Shown here in pieces: positions 45,500 to 53,538 of a DNA stretch of 64,000 nt. The first letter of the stretch is position 1. Each line of letters starts with the position of its first letter. This stretch comes from DATEDA01 sp963754305. GTDB lineage: Bacteria > Pseudomonadota > Gammaproteobacteria > Burkholderiales > SG8-39. The stretch spans positions 62,001-126,000 of the forward strand of contig CAVWFR010000011.1 in the NCBI GenBank assembly GCA_963754305.1, read 5' to 3'. The position numbers and the translations under genes were made by a program. The notes beneath the pieces are model-generated. The model worked only from the letters and a program-made list of their open reading frames with translations. It did no database searches and was not told the DNA's origin.

Positions 45500-46396
45500 A
45501 TGACCGACCTCGCCGCCGTCCTCTTCGACGGCGTCGTCTACTCCTCGTGGCTCTTCATGATGGCCGCCGGGCTCACGCTGATCTACGGCGTGATGAAGAT
45601 CCTCAACATCGCGCACGGGTCGCTCTACGCGCTCGGCGCGTACGCCGCCGCGTCTCTCGTCGGCGCCTGGCTCGCCGGCGGCCACCCGGCGATCGCGAGC
45701 TACGCGCTGCTCGCCGCCGCGGCCCTTCTGGTAGGACTCGTGACCGGTCCGCTCCTCGAGCGCGGGCTGTTGCGGCTCATGTATGGCAAGGACGAAGTGG
45801 TGCTGTTGCTGGTCACCTACGCCGTATTCCTGATCCTCGAGGACGTGATCAAGCTCGTCTGGGGCGTCGAGTCGCTCGTCGTCTCCGAGCCGTACGCGCT
45901 GCCCGGCAACTTCCGGATCGGCGAGCTCGTCTACCCGGTCTACAACCTGATCCTCATCGGGGCGGCGGTGGCAATCGGGCTCGCGCTCGCTTGGGGCCTC
46001 TATCGGACGCGCGCCGGCAAGCTGCTCCTCGCCGTGATCCACGACCGCGAGATCAGCGCAGCGATGGGAATCAATGTCGACCGGACGTACCTCCTCACCT
46101 TCACGATCGGCGCGACGCTCGCCGCCGCCGGCGGCGCGCTGACCGCGCCGACCATCGCCGTTTCGCCGGGCATCGGCGTCGAGGTGATCGTGCTGTCGTT
46201 CGCGGTGGTCGTGATCGGCGGCCTCGGCAGCCTCGGCGGCGCGGCGCTCGGCGCGCTGATGGTGGGCGTGGTCCGCTCGATCACGGTGCGCTACTGGCCG
46301 GAGGCCGAACTGTTCACGATCTACCTCGTGATGGCGCTGGTGCTGATCGCCCGGCCGAAGGGGCTGTTCGCGGCGCCCGAGGCGCGCAAGATATGA
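45500..46396 (+). CDS. livH: Liv-type ABC transporter permease (LivH-like)
   Basis: 298-residue inner-membrane permease with about eight hydrophobic segments. Family blocks MMAAGLTLIYGVMKILNIAHG near the N-terminus, AVIHDREISAAMGINVDR in the cytoplasmic loop and GGLGSLGGAALGALMVG are present. The upstream sequence is pyrimidine-rich with no clear Shine-Dalgarno, yet ATG at 45500 is the only start that gives a normal N-terminus. It forms the membrane channel with the next gene, whose start overlaps its stop by 4 bp. Confidence 0.92.
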   Translation: MTDLAAVLFDGVVYSSWLFMMAAGLTLIYGVMKILNIAHGSLYALGAYAAASLVGAWLAGGHPAIASYALLAAAALLVGLVTGPLLERGLLRLMYGKDEVVLLLVTYAVFLILEDVIKLVWGVESLVVSEPYALPGNFRIGELVYPVYNLILIGAAVAIGLALAWGLYRTRAGKLLLAVIHDREISAAMGINVDRTYLLTFTIGATLAAAGGALTAPTIAVSPGIGVEVIVLSFAVVVIGGLGSLGGAALGALMVGVVRSITVRYWPEAELFTIYLVMALVLIARPKGLFAAPEARKI

Positions 46397-47331
46397 GCCC
46401 CGACCGCACCACTCTCGCCCTCGCGGTCCTCTGCGTGGGCCTCCTCGCGGCGGCGCCGGTCGCGCCGCAGTGGCTCGTTTTCCTGCTCACGCTCGCGCTC
46501 GCGAAGGGCCTCGTCGTCCTGGGGCTCCTGCTGCTGATGCGCACCGGGCTCGTGTCGTTCGGGCAAGGGCTCTACTTCGGCCTCGGGGCGTACGCGGCCG
46601 CGCTGCTCGGCGCGCGGGCGGGCCTCCTCGACGGGCTCGCGATGATCGTCGCCGGCATGACGACCGCGGCGGCCGTGGCGGCGGCGCTCGGCTTTCTCCT
46701 CGCGCGCTACCGCGACATCTTCTTCGCGATGCTGTCGCTCGCGTTCTCGATGATCCTCTACGGCCTGCTGGTGAAGAGCTCGGCGCTCGGGTCCACGGAC
46801 GGCTTCAACCTGCATGCCAAGTCGTTCGCCGGCTTCGCGCTCGCCGACGGCATCGGACGGCGCGTCTTCTACGCCGCCGCGGTGATCGCCGTCTTCGCCG
46901 CCGGCGTCGCGGTCCATCGCTATCTCGGGTCGCATTACGGGCGGCTCGCCACCGCCGTCCGCGACAACGAACTGCGCGTCGAGTATCTCGGCGCGTCGGT
47001 GTTCCGGCTCGTGTACGCGAACTACGTCGCCGCGGGCGCGCTCGGCGGCCTCGGCGGCGCGCTCGCCGCGCTCGCGGTCGGGCACGTCGATCCCGAGACC
47101 GCGTACTGGACGACCTCCGGCGAGTTCGTGTTCATCGCGGTGCTCGGCGGCACCGGCAACGTGCTCGCGCCGTTCCTCGCCGCCGGCGTGTTCGAGGCGG
47201 TGCGCACGCTGGCCAGCCAGTACGCGCCGAACGTGTGGCAGATGACGCTCGGCATCGTCATGCTGCTCCTCATCCTGTTCCTGCCGGCCGGGCTGTGGTC
47301 GCTGGTGGCGAAGGCCAGGGCGCGTGCGTGA
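46393..47331 (+). CDS. livM: Liv-type ABC transporter permease (LivM-like)
   Basis: 312-residue inner-membrane permease, partner of the preceding one, with about ten hydrophobic segments. It has the LLLMRTGLVSFGQGLYFGLGAYAA block and the coupling loop TAVRDNELRVEYLGAS, plus GGTGNVLAPFLAAGVFE near the end. ATG at 46393 overlaps the livH stop (ATGA). It is followed by the 62-bp linker repeat and then the ATPase gene livG. Confidence 0.92.
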   Translation: MSPDRTTLALAVLCVGLLAAAPVAPQWLVFLLTLALAKGLVVLGLLLLMRTGLVSFGQGLYFGLGAYAAALLGARAGLLDGLAMIVAGMTTAAAVAAALGFLLARYRDIFFAMLSLAFSMILYGLLVKSSALGSTDGFNLHAKSFAGFALADGIGRRVFYAAAVIAVFAAGVAVHRYLGSHYGRLATAVRDNELRVEYLGASVFRLVYANYVAAGALGGLGGALAALAVGHVDPETAYWTTSGEFVFIAVLGGTGNVLAPFLAAGVFEAVRTLASQYAPNVWQMTLGIVMLLLILFLPAGLWSLVAKARARA

Positions 47332-47389
47332 GCTCGCCAGGCCGCCGCAAGGGCGAACCCCCGAACGCGCGAGCCGGGAGGGTAGTCCA
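47328..47389 (+). repeat. Stop-to-start linker repeat, copy 1
   Basis: The 62 bp from the livM stop to the livG start closely match 54527-54587, which also fills the gap between a stop and the next start. Shared features in order are GTGAG containing the stop, CGCC, CAAG, CCCCCGA, CGAGC and the terminal GAGGGTAGTCCA directly before the start codon. The GGAGGG part would serve as the ribosome site. Confidence 0.65.
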
Positions 47390-48139
47390 ATGAGCCCGAT
47401 CCTCGTCGCAACCGGCGTCAACCGGAGCTTCGGCGCCGTGGTTGCGGCCGCCGACGTCAACGTAGCGGTCGAGACGGAGTCGGTCGTGGGACTGATCGGC
47501 GCGAACGGCGCCGGCAAGACCACCTTCATCAACATGGTCACCGGCTATCTCAAGCCCTCCTCCGGGTCGATCCGCTGCGACGGCCACGAGCTGACCGCGC
47601 TCGCGCCGCGCCGCGTCACGCAGCTCGGGGTGTCGCGGTCGTTCCAGATTCCGCAGCTCTTCAACACCCTGAGCACGCGCGAGAACCTGCTCGCCGCGGT
47701 CGGCATCGTCGCCGCCGCGGCCCACGCCTGGGCGCACTCGGATCTCGCGCCGCAGCGCTCGGGCGCCGCCACCGACGAGATGCTCGAGCGGTTCGGGCTC
47801 GCGCCGTATCGCGACCGTCCGGCAGGCTTGCTGCCCGAGGGCGTGCGCAAGCTCCTCGACGTGGCGATGGCGCTGGTCGTGAAGCCGCGTCTCCTGCTGC
47901 TCGACGAGCCCACGAGCGGCGTGTCCGCCGACGAGAAGTTCGCGATCATGGACCTGGTGATGGGCGCGGTGCGCGGCGTGACCGTGCTCTTCGTCGAGCA
48001 CGACATGGACATCGTGGGACGTTACGCGCGGCGCGTGCTCGCGTTCGCCGACGGACGGATCATCGCCGACGGCGAGCCGGCGGCCGTGCTGCGCGACCCC
48101 GAGGTGCGCCGTTACGTGATCGGGGAAGCGCATGCTTAG
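47390..48139 (+). CDS. livG: Liv-type ABC transporter ATPase (LivG-like)
   Basis: 249-residue ATPase. Walker A is GANGAGKTT near residues 38-46 and Walker B is LLLLDEPTSG near residue 167. The ABC signature, usually LSxGxxR in this class, reads LPEGVRKLLDVAMA, so the conserved Ser is missing, although the glycine and arginine are kept. ATG at 47390 is preceded by the linker repeat that supplies the ribosome site. It powers the LivHM channel together with the next gene, with which it overlaps by 8 bp. Confidence 0.92.
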   Translation: MSPILVATGVNRSFGAVVAAADVNVAVETESVVGLIGANGAGKTTFINMVTGYLKPSSGSIRCDGHELTALAPRRVTQLGVSRSFQIPQLFNTLSTRENLLAAVGIVAAAAHAWAHSDLAPQRSGAATDEMLERFGLAPYRDRPAGLLPEGVRKLLDVAMALVVKPRLLLLDEPTSGVSADEKFAIMDLVMGAVRGVTVLFVEHDMDIVGRYARRVLAFADGRIIADGEPAAVLRDPEVRRYVIGEAHA

Positions 48140-48776
48140 GGTGGACGCACTCTCGGTCGCGATCGGCTCGGTGGGCATTCTGCGCAGCGTGAGCCTCGAG
48201 GTCGCGAGCGGCGAGTTCGCCGGCCTCATCGGCCGCAACGGCGCGGGAAAGACCACGCTGATGCGCACGATCATGGGGTTGCTCCCGTTCCGCGACGGCG
48301 CGGTCGAGTTCGACGGCACGCCGCTCGGCCGCCTGCCCAGCCACCGCCGCGTGTCGCTGGGCATCGGCTACATGCCCGAGGACCGGCGGCTGGTGCCGGG
48401 CCTCTCGGTCGAGGAGAACGTGCTGCTCCCGGCATGGTCGGCGCGCTTGCCCGACGCTGCCGAGCGGCTCGAGCGCGTCTACGAAGCGATTCCCGAGGTG
48501 CGCGTGTTCCGCGACCGCAAGGCGTTGCAGCTTTCGGGCGGCCAGCAGAAGCTGGTCGCGCTCGCGCGCGCGCTCGTTCCGGGCACGAAACTCCTGCTGC
48601 TCGACGAGCCGTTCGAGGGTGTCGCGCCGGTGCTCGCGCGTCGGCTCGCCGAGGTGATCGCCGGGCTCCGGCGGGAAGGGCGCTCGGTCATCCTCTCCGA
48701 GTCGAGCCTCACGCACGCGACGGGTCTGCTCGACCGGGTGTTCGCGATCGACCGCGGCGCGATCGTCGGCAGATGA
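48132..48776 (+). CDS. livF: Liv-type ABC transporter ATPase (LivF-like)
   Basis: 214-residue ATPase, somewhat shorter than the usual 235. Walker A is GRNGAGKTT near residues 34-42, the signature is a regular LSGGQQK and Walker B is LLLLDEPFEG. The YMPEDRRLVPGLSVEENV block is typical of LivF. The short length comes from a trimmed C-terminus rather than a missing motif. ATG at 48132 overlaps livG by 8 bp. It completes the five-gene transporter. Confidence 0.92.
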   Translation: MLRVDALSVAIGSVGILRSVSLEVASGEFAGLIGRNGAGKTTLMRTIMGLLPFRDGAVEFDGTPLGRLPSHRRVSLGIGYMPEDRRLVPGLSVEENVLLPAWSARLPDAAERLERVYEAIPEVRVFRDRKALQLSGGQQKLVALARALVPGTKLLLLDEPFEGVAPVLARRLAEVIAGLRREGRSVILSESSLTHATGLLDRVFAIDRGAIVGR

Positions 48777-48981
48777 GGTGCGAGACGGGCTGCCGCGCGG
48801 CTCGAGCCGCTTGGCCCGCGGTCGGAATCGGTCGGTTGTGGTATGAGCGATCGGGCGCTTGAATCCGCGCTTCTCGCGCGGGCGGCCCGGGAGGAGGTCG
48901 TATTCGGCACCGATCTCGCGCCAGCGACCGACACCCGTTCGTCCGCACCGTAGTGAACCCTGCAACAAAAAGGAGGAAGAC

Positions 48982-50244
48982 ATGAATCCCGCGCTGTGGC
49001 TTCACCATCTCCAGCACATGCCGCTCAGCCGTCGCGAGGCGTTCGGGCTGGCCGCGAAGGCCGGTGCGGCCGGCGTCGTCGCCACACTCGGTGGCAACGC
49101 CCTGGCCCGTGACGACGACGATGACCGGGGCGGGCCGCCGCACCGTCCGCAGGGCCGGCGCCGGTTCAACGACGATGTCTTCGACTACGCCGACCCGGCG
49201 AACCTCGCGGCGTGGGTCCCCGGTCCGTACGGTGCCAGGGACCAGCGCGGCAGCTTCAACGAGGTCACGAAGGACAAGACCGCCCACGCGCTGCGCGGGA
49301 CGCTCGATCACGGCCGCGCGGTCAAGACCTATAACCTGGGCGAGCTGATGTTCAACGGCTTCCCGGCGTTCGCGACCACCCCGCCGCGGGGATACCAGCA
49401 ACGCGCCACCGTCACCGGCTACCAGCCGCCGGCCGATTTCACCGCGGGCGGTGGATTCATCACGAACGTCAACGGCCTTGGCACGAACAGGCTGAGCATC
49501 CACGAGGAGCGGTTCCCGCCCGACCCGGGCGCGCCTGCCGGCCTAACCTATCAGATCGGGACGCAGCTCGACAACTTGAATCACATCGGCGCGGGCGAGT
49601 TCTTCTACAACGGATTCCGCGGGCCTGACATTCTCGAGAGCTTCGGCACGACGAAGCTCGGCAACGAGCACATGGGGCCGATCGTCACGCGCGGGATCCT
49701 GCTCGACGTCCTCGGCGTCAAGGTCGCGCGGAAGGAGTACAGCGCGCTCGGCGCCCCGGCGCTCAACGGCAAGCCGGTGCTCCTCGACAACTATCGCATC
49801 ACCATCGACGACATCTTCGAGGCGATGGAGTTCGGCCGCATCCGGTCGATCCAGCCCGGCGACGCGGTGGTGATCCGAACCGGCTGGAACCAGCTGCTGC
49901 AAAAGCGCGATCCAGGCGAGATCGCGCGCTGGGGTGCGAGCACCGGTCTGCCCGGGATTTGGCTTCGTGAAGCGAGGTTCCTCGCCTCGTTCCGGCCCTC
50001 GGTCATCGCGAGCGACACCTGGGCGCTCGAGGTGCTCGGACGGCCGGAGATCACCGGCACGAGCGCCTTCGCCGCGCACCAGGAGCTGATCATGCGGCAC
50101 GGCATCCGCATCGGCGAGTCGGTCGTCTCGGATGCCCTGGCCAAGGACCGCGTCTACGAGTTCGTGTACATCGTGACACCGCAATTCGCAGAAGGCGCGA
50201 CCTGCGGCAGTACGCCGCCGGCCGCCCTCGGTCAGCCGCGTTAA
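48982..50244 (+). CDS. Tat-exported cyclase-family (kynurenine formamidase-like) protein
   Basis: 420-residue protein of the PF04199 cyclase family, metal-dependent hydrolases related to kynurenine formamidase. The N-terminus has SRREAFGLAAKAGAAG (residues 16-31), a plausible Tat signal, with a cleavage region at GNALA. The family motif HxGTHxDxPxH is modified to QIGTQLDNLNH (residues 191-201), a version seen in one subgroup. ATG at 48982 has AAAAAGGAGGAAGA, nearly the same leader as the Liv receptor gene at 44155, suggesting joint regulation. It may hydrolyse an amide or lactone in the periplasm whose product is imported by the upstream transporter; this is inferred. Confidence 0.85.
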   Translation: MNPALWLHHLQHMPLSRREAFGLAAKAGAAGVVATLGGNALARDDDDDRGGPPHRPQGRRRFNDDVFDYADPANLAAWVPGPYGARDQRGSFNEVTKDKTAHALRGTLDHGRAVKTYNLGELMFNGFPAFATTPPRGYQQRATVTGYQPPADFTAGGGFITNVNGLGTNRLSIHEERFPPDPGAPAGLTYQIGTQLDNLNHIGAGEFFYNGFRGPDILESFGTTKLGNEHMGPIVTRGILLDVLGVKVARKEYSALGAPALNGKPVLLDNYRITIDDIFEAMEFGRIRSIQPGDAVVIRTGWNQLLQKRDPGEIARWGASTGLPGIWLREARFLASFRPSVIASDTWALEVLGRPEITGTSAFAAHQELIMRHGIRIGESVVSDALAKDRVYEFVYIVTPQFAEGATCGSTPPAALGQPR

Positions 50245-50254
50245 GGGTAGTTCG

Positions 50255-50285
50255 GCGCCGGGCCCGCGTTCGCCGGGCCCGGCGC
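50255..50285. terminator. Perfect 12-bp GC hairpin after the cyclase-family gene
   Basis: GCGCCGGGCCCG, a 7-nt loop CGTTCGC, and CGGGCCCGGCGC form a perfect 12-bp stem, 10 bp after the stop. There is no T run. It lies between convergent genes and probably ends transcription from one or both sides. Confidence 0.55.
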
Positions 50286-50347
50286 GCTTCGCCGCCACCC
50301 CGCGAGCAGCCCGACGCGCTATCCGTGTTCGACTCGAGACCGCTGCC

Positions 50348-51016
50348 TTACCACTCGTACTTGTACCCCACGCCGTACACCGAGTGCACGATCTCGCGGT
50401 CGGGGAGCACCTCGGCGATCTTCTTCCTCAGCTTCTTCACATGGCTGTCGACGGTGCGGTCGGAGACGATGCGGGCGTCGCGGTACATCGCGTCCATCAG
50501 CCGGTCGCGCGAAAAGATGCGGCCCGGCTGCGCGACGAGGGTCTGAAGCAGCTTGAACTCGACCGCGGTCAGCTCGACGTCGCGTCCGGCAACGGTCGCC
50601 TTCAAACCGGCCTCGTCGAGCGCGACTCTGGTCTCCTGGGGGGCGCTCCGCGCTTTCGCGCGCCGCAGCACCGCCTTCACCCGCGCCACGACCTCGCGCG
50701 GACTGAACGGCTTGCAGATGTAGTCGTCGGCGCCGAGCTCCAGGCCGAGCAGGCGGTCGATCTCCTCGACGCGCGCGGTCACCATGACGATCGCCGCGTC
50801 GGAGAACGAGCGCAGGCCTCGGCAGACATCGAGCCCGCTCTTGCCCGGCAGCATGAGGTCGAGCAGCACGAGGTCGACCGGATGGTCGCGCACCCAGGCC
50901 TCGACGACATCGCCACGGTCCAGGACATCGGTCTCGTAGCCGTCGCGCACGAGATAGTCGCGCACGAGCTCGGCGAGCTTCGGCTCGTCCTCGACGATGA
51001 GAATGCGGTCAGGCAT
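50348..51016 (-). CDS. OmpR/PhoB-type response regulator
   Basis: 222-residue two-component regulator. The receiver domain has the acidic pair Glu9-Asp10, the phosphorylated Asp53 (LVLLDLMLPG) and the Lys in YICKPF. The C-terminal winged helix shows SDRTVDSHVKKLRKKI and ends in GVGYKYEW. It resembles BaeR. ATG at 51016 was preferred to a GTG three codons upstream. It overlaps the kinase stop by 8 bp, so kinase and regulator are translated together. Confidence 0.93.
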   Translation of the reverse strand: MPDRILIVEDEPKLAELVRDYLVRDGYETDVLDRGDVVEAWVRDHPVDLVLLDLMLPGKSGLDVCRGLRSFSDAAIVMVTARVEEIDRLLGLELGADDYICKPFSPREVVARVKAVLRRAKARSAPQETRVALDEAGLKATVAGRDVELTAVEFKLLQTLVAQPGRIFSRDRLMDAMYRDARIVSDRTVDSHVKKLRKKIAEVLPDREIVHSVYGVGYKYEW

Positions 51017-52478
51017 GCGTGCCACCGGCGCGCGCCGCGGGCAGCGCGAGCTCGAGCCACAGGCCGCCGAGCGAGCTCGCGCGCGCCGCGAGCGTGCCGC
51101 CGTGCGCCTCCACGATCGCCTTGACGATCGCGAGACCGAGCCCGGAGCCGCCGCCGGCGCGGCTCCGCGAAGCCTCCACGCGGAACAGGCGATCGGTCAG
51201 GCGCGGGAGGTCCTCGGGCGGGACGCCCGGGCTCGAGTCCTGCCAGTCGAGCACGACGCGATCGCCCGCGCGCCGCACCGCGACGGCGAGGCGGCCCGGC
51301 GCATCGGTGTAGCGCAACGTGTTCTGCAGGAGATTGCCGAACACCTGCGCGAGCCGCGTCTCGTCGGCGAGCGCGATCGCCCCCGGCTCGAGCGCGAGCT
51401 CGACGGCGAGGCCCTTCTCGTCGAGCGCCCGCCGCTGCATCGCCACCGCCTCGCCGGCGAGCTCGGCGACGTCGAGCGGTTCCTTGCGGTAGCTGAGCGC
51501 GCCGAGATCGGCCAGCGACAGCGTGTGCAGGTCCTCCACCAGCCGACCGAGGTGCGCGACCTCCTGCGCGAGCGAGGCGAGGCTCGCGGCGTCGAGCGAG
51601 CGCACGCCGTCCTGCAGCGCCTCGATCTCGCCGCGCAGCACCGCGAGCGGCGTGCGCAGCTCGTGGGCGATGTCGGCGATCGACTGGCTGCGCGCGCGCC
51701 GCGTCGCGGCGAGCGTCGCGGCCAGCGAGTTGAAGTCGCCGGCGAGGCGGTCGAGCTCGTCGCGGCCGGCGACCGGTAGCCGTACGTCGTAATCGCCCCG
51801 CATCAGCGCCTCGGTGCCGCTCGCGAGCGCGCGCACGCGCCGCGTGAGCCAGTGCGCGAGCCCCGCCCCGAGGAGGAGCGCGGCGCCGAGCATGCCGAGG
51901 CCGATCGCCGCGAACCGCCAGTGCTGCTGCGCACTCACCATGCGCTCGAGCGAAGCGATCCGCTCGAGCCGCGGCACCGCGCCGAGATAGCCGACCGTTG
52001 CGCCCTGCCTCTCGATCGGCTGCAGCGCCGCCTTGTCGGCCAGCTCGGGCGCGCCGGCGACGAGCTTCCGCTCGACGTCGAACAGCATCAACCGCGGGTC
52101 GACGGTGAGCGGGAGCTCCCGCGGTTGAGCCGGCGACGGGGGCTGGGTGCCATCCGTCGGCTCGCGCGGTTGGCCCGGCAACGGCGCCAGGGTGCCATCT
52201 GCCGCCGGCGGACGCGGCGGCAGCCCCAGGGCCTCGCGGCGAAGCGCCGACCAGCGGTCGCGATCGGCGCCGAGCGACGCCCAGCCGCCTTCGCGACCGT
52301 ACAGCTCTCCGAGCGACGCGGCGAACGCGTCGAGCCGGGCCTGGTCCGACCGCGCGAGCGTCTCGGCGAGGCCGCGATCGAAGCTCGCGGCGAACACGAG
52401 GTAGGCGATCGCCGCCAGGAGTGCGTTCGCCCCGGCGATGGCGAGGAAGAGCTTGACCTGGAGCCGGTCGAGGGCCAT
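51009..52478 (-). CDS. Sensor histidine kinase, BaeS-like
   Basis: 489-residue membrane kinase. Transmembrane helices lie at about residues 12-32 and 188-206, bracketing a periplasmic sensor domain. HAMP covers about 207-260, the phosphoacceptor is His272 in DIAHELRTPL, and the ATPase domain has FGNLLQNTLRYTD, a D-S-x-P-G box and GGGSGLGLAI. The sensor domain contains a Pro-rich stretch with two similar units (DGTLAPLPGQPRE and DGTQPPSPAQPRE, about residues 94-121). ATG at 52478 starts before the first helix. The signal is unknown. Confidence 0.92.
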   Translation of the reverse strand: MALDRLQVKLFLAIAGANALLAAIAYLVFAASFDRGLAETLARSDQARLDAFAASLGELYGREGGWASLGADRDRWSALRREALGLPPRPPAADGTLAPLPGQPREPTDGTQPPSPAQPRELPLTVDPRLMLFDVERKLVAGAPELADKAALQPIERQGATVGYLGAVPRLERIASLERMVSAQQHWRFAAIGLGMLGAALLLGAGLAHWLTRRVRALASGTEALMRGDYDVRLPVAGRDELDRLAGDFNSLAATLAATRRARSQSIADIAHELRTPLAVLRGEIEALQDGVRSLDAASLASLAQEVAHLGRLVEDLHTLSLADLGALSYRKEPLDVAELAGEAVAMQRRALDEKGLAVELALEPGAIALADETRLAQVFGNLLQNTLRYTDAPGRLAVAVRRAGDRVVLDWQDSSPGVPPEDLPRLTDRLFRVEASRSRAGGGSGLGLAIVKAIVEAHGGTLAARASSLGGLWLELALPAARAGGTHA

Positions 52479-52569
52479 GGGCGTAGCCTACTAGCGAAAG
52501 GCGCAAGCTTTGTGCACGCCGCATCCGCTTGTGGCACCCTCCCCGCCTCGGTCAGCAGGAACCACCGCG

Positions 52570-53538
52570 ATGAAAAAACTAGCCGTTCTCGCCGCCGGTC
52601 TCGCCCTTGCCGCCGCCTCGGGGCTCGCGCTCGCGCAGGCCTGGCCGACCAAGCCGGTCCGCATCATGGTCGGCGCCTCGCCCGGCGGCGGCACCGACAT
52701 CATCGCCCGCATGCTGTCCGAGAAGTACCAGGCGGTCTTCGGCCAGCCGTTCATCGTCGAGAACCGGCCCGGGGCGTCCAACACGATCGCAACCGACCTC
52801 GTCGCCAAGGCGCCGCCCGACGGCTACACGATGGTGGTCGCGACCAACACCGCGCAGTCGATCGCGCCCCATCTGCTGAAGCTGCCGTACGACCCGTTCA
52901 AGGACATCGCGCCGGTCGCGCTGATCGTGGTGGTGCCGAACGTGCTGGTCGTCAACACCGATGTGAAGGCTACGAACGTGAAAGAGCTGGTCGCGCTGAT
53001 CAAGGCGAACCCGGACAAGTACTCGTACGGCTCTTCCGGTACCGGCAGCACGCAGCATCTCGCCGGCGAGGCGTTCGCGCACGAGCTGGGCCTCAAGCTG
53101 ACGCACGTGCCGTACAAGGGCTCCAGCCAGGCGCTCGCCGATCTCGTCGGCGGGCAGATCCAGCTCAATTTCGACACCACCTCTTCGGCGATGGGCCATA
53201 TCAAAGGCGGCAAGGCCCGGCCGCTGGCGGTGATGACGCCGAAGCGCTCGCCGCAGCTGCCGGACGTCCCGACCCTCGCCGAGTCGGGGGTGCCGAACGT
53301 CGAGATGAGCACCTGGTACGGACTGTTCATCACCGCCGGAACGCCGGCCGCCGTCATCGAACGGCTGCACGCGGAGACGATGAAGATCCTGAAGCTCGCC
53401 GACGTGCAGAAGCGGCTCGACAGCCTCGCCGGCGAGCCGGGCAACATGAGCCCGGCGCAGCTCGGCGCGATGAACAAGGCCGAGTTCGACCGGTTCGGCA
53501 AGCTGATCCGCGACGCCAAGATCACCATCCAGCAATGA
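52570..53538 (+). CDS. Bug/TctC-family periplasmic receptor
   Basis: 322-residue periplasmic receptor with a Sec signal peptide ending LALAQAWPTKP. Blocks VRIMVGASPGGGTDI, VENRPGASNTI and KLPYDPFKDIAP are present. ATG at 52570 follows a GGAACCACC leader. Its stop overlaps the next start by 4 bp, placing it first in a three-gene cassette with a PdxA-like dehydrogenase and a DUF1989 protein. The grouping of a Bug receptor with a PdxA-like enzyme is often seen in carboxylate-degradation clusters of Burkholderiales. Confidence 0.9.
   Translation: MKKLAVLAAGLALAAASGLALAQAWPTKPVRIMVGASPGGGTDIIARMLSEKYQAVFGQPFIVENRPGASNTIATDLVAKAPPDGYTMVVATNTAQSIAPHLLKLPYDPFKDIAPVALIVVVPNVLVVNTDVKATNVKELVALIKANPDKYSYGSSGTGSTQHLAGEAFAHELGLKLTHVPYKGSSQALADLVGGQIQLNFDTTSSAMGHIKGGKARPLAVMTPKRSPQLPDVPTLAESGVPNVEMSTWYGLFITAGTPAAVIERLHAETMKILKLADVQKRLDSLAGEPGNMSPAQLGAMNKAEFDRFGKLIRDAKITIQQ

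Noticed and set aside
48777..48981. Extension of the cyclase-family protein upstream of 48982
   Set aside because: The strong ribosome site just before 48982 and the Tat-like leader that follows fix the start there; the 205-bp gap holds only a weak CCGCGC/GCGCGG hairpin.
50255..50285. Attachment site or mobile-element end
   Set aside because: The perfect hairpin lies between convergent genes and has no duplicate elsewhere in the window, so a terminator role is simpler.
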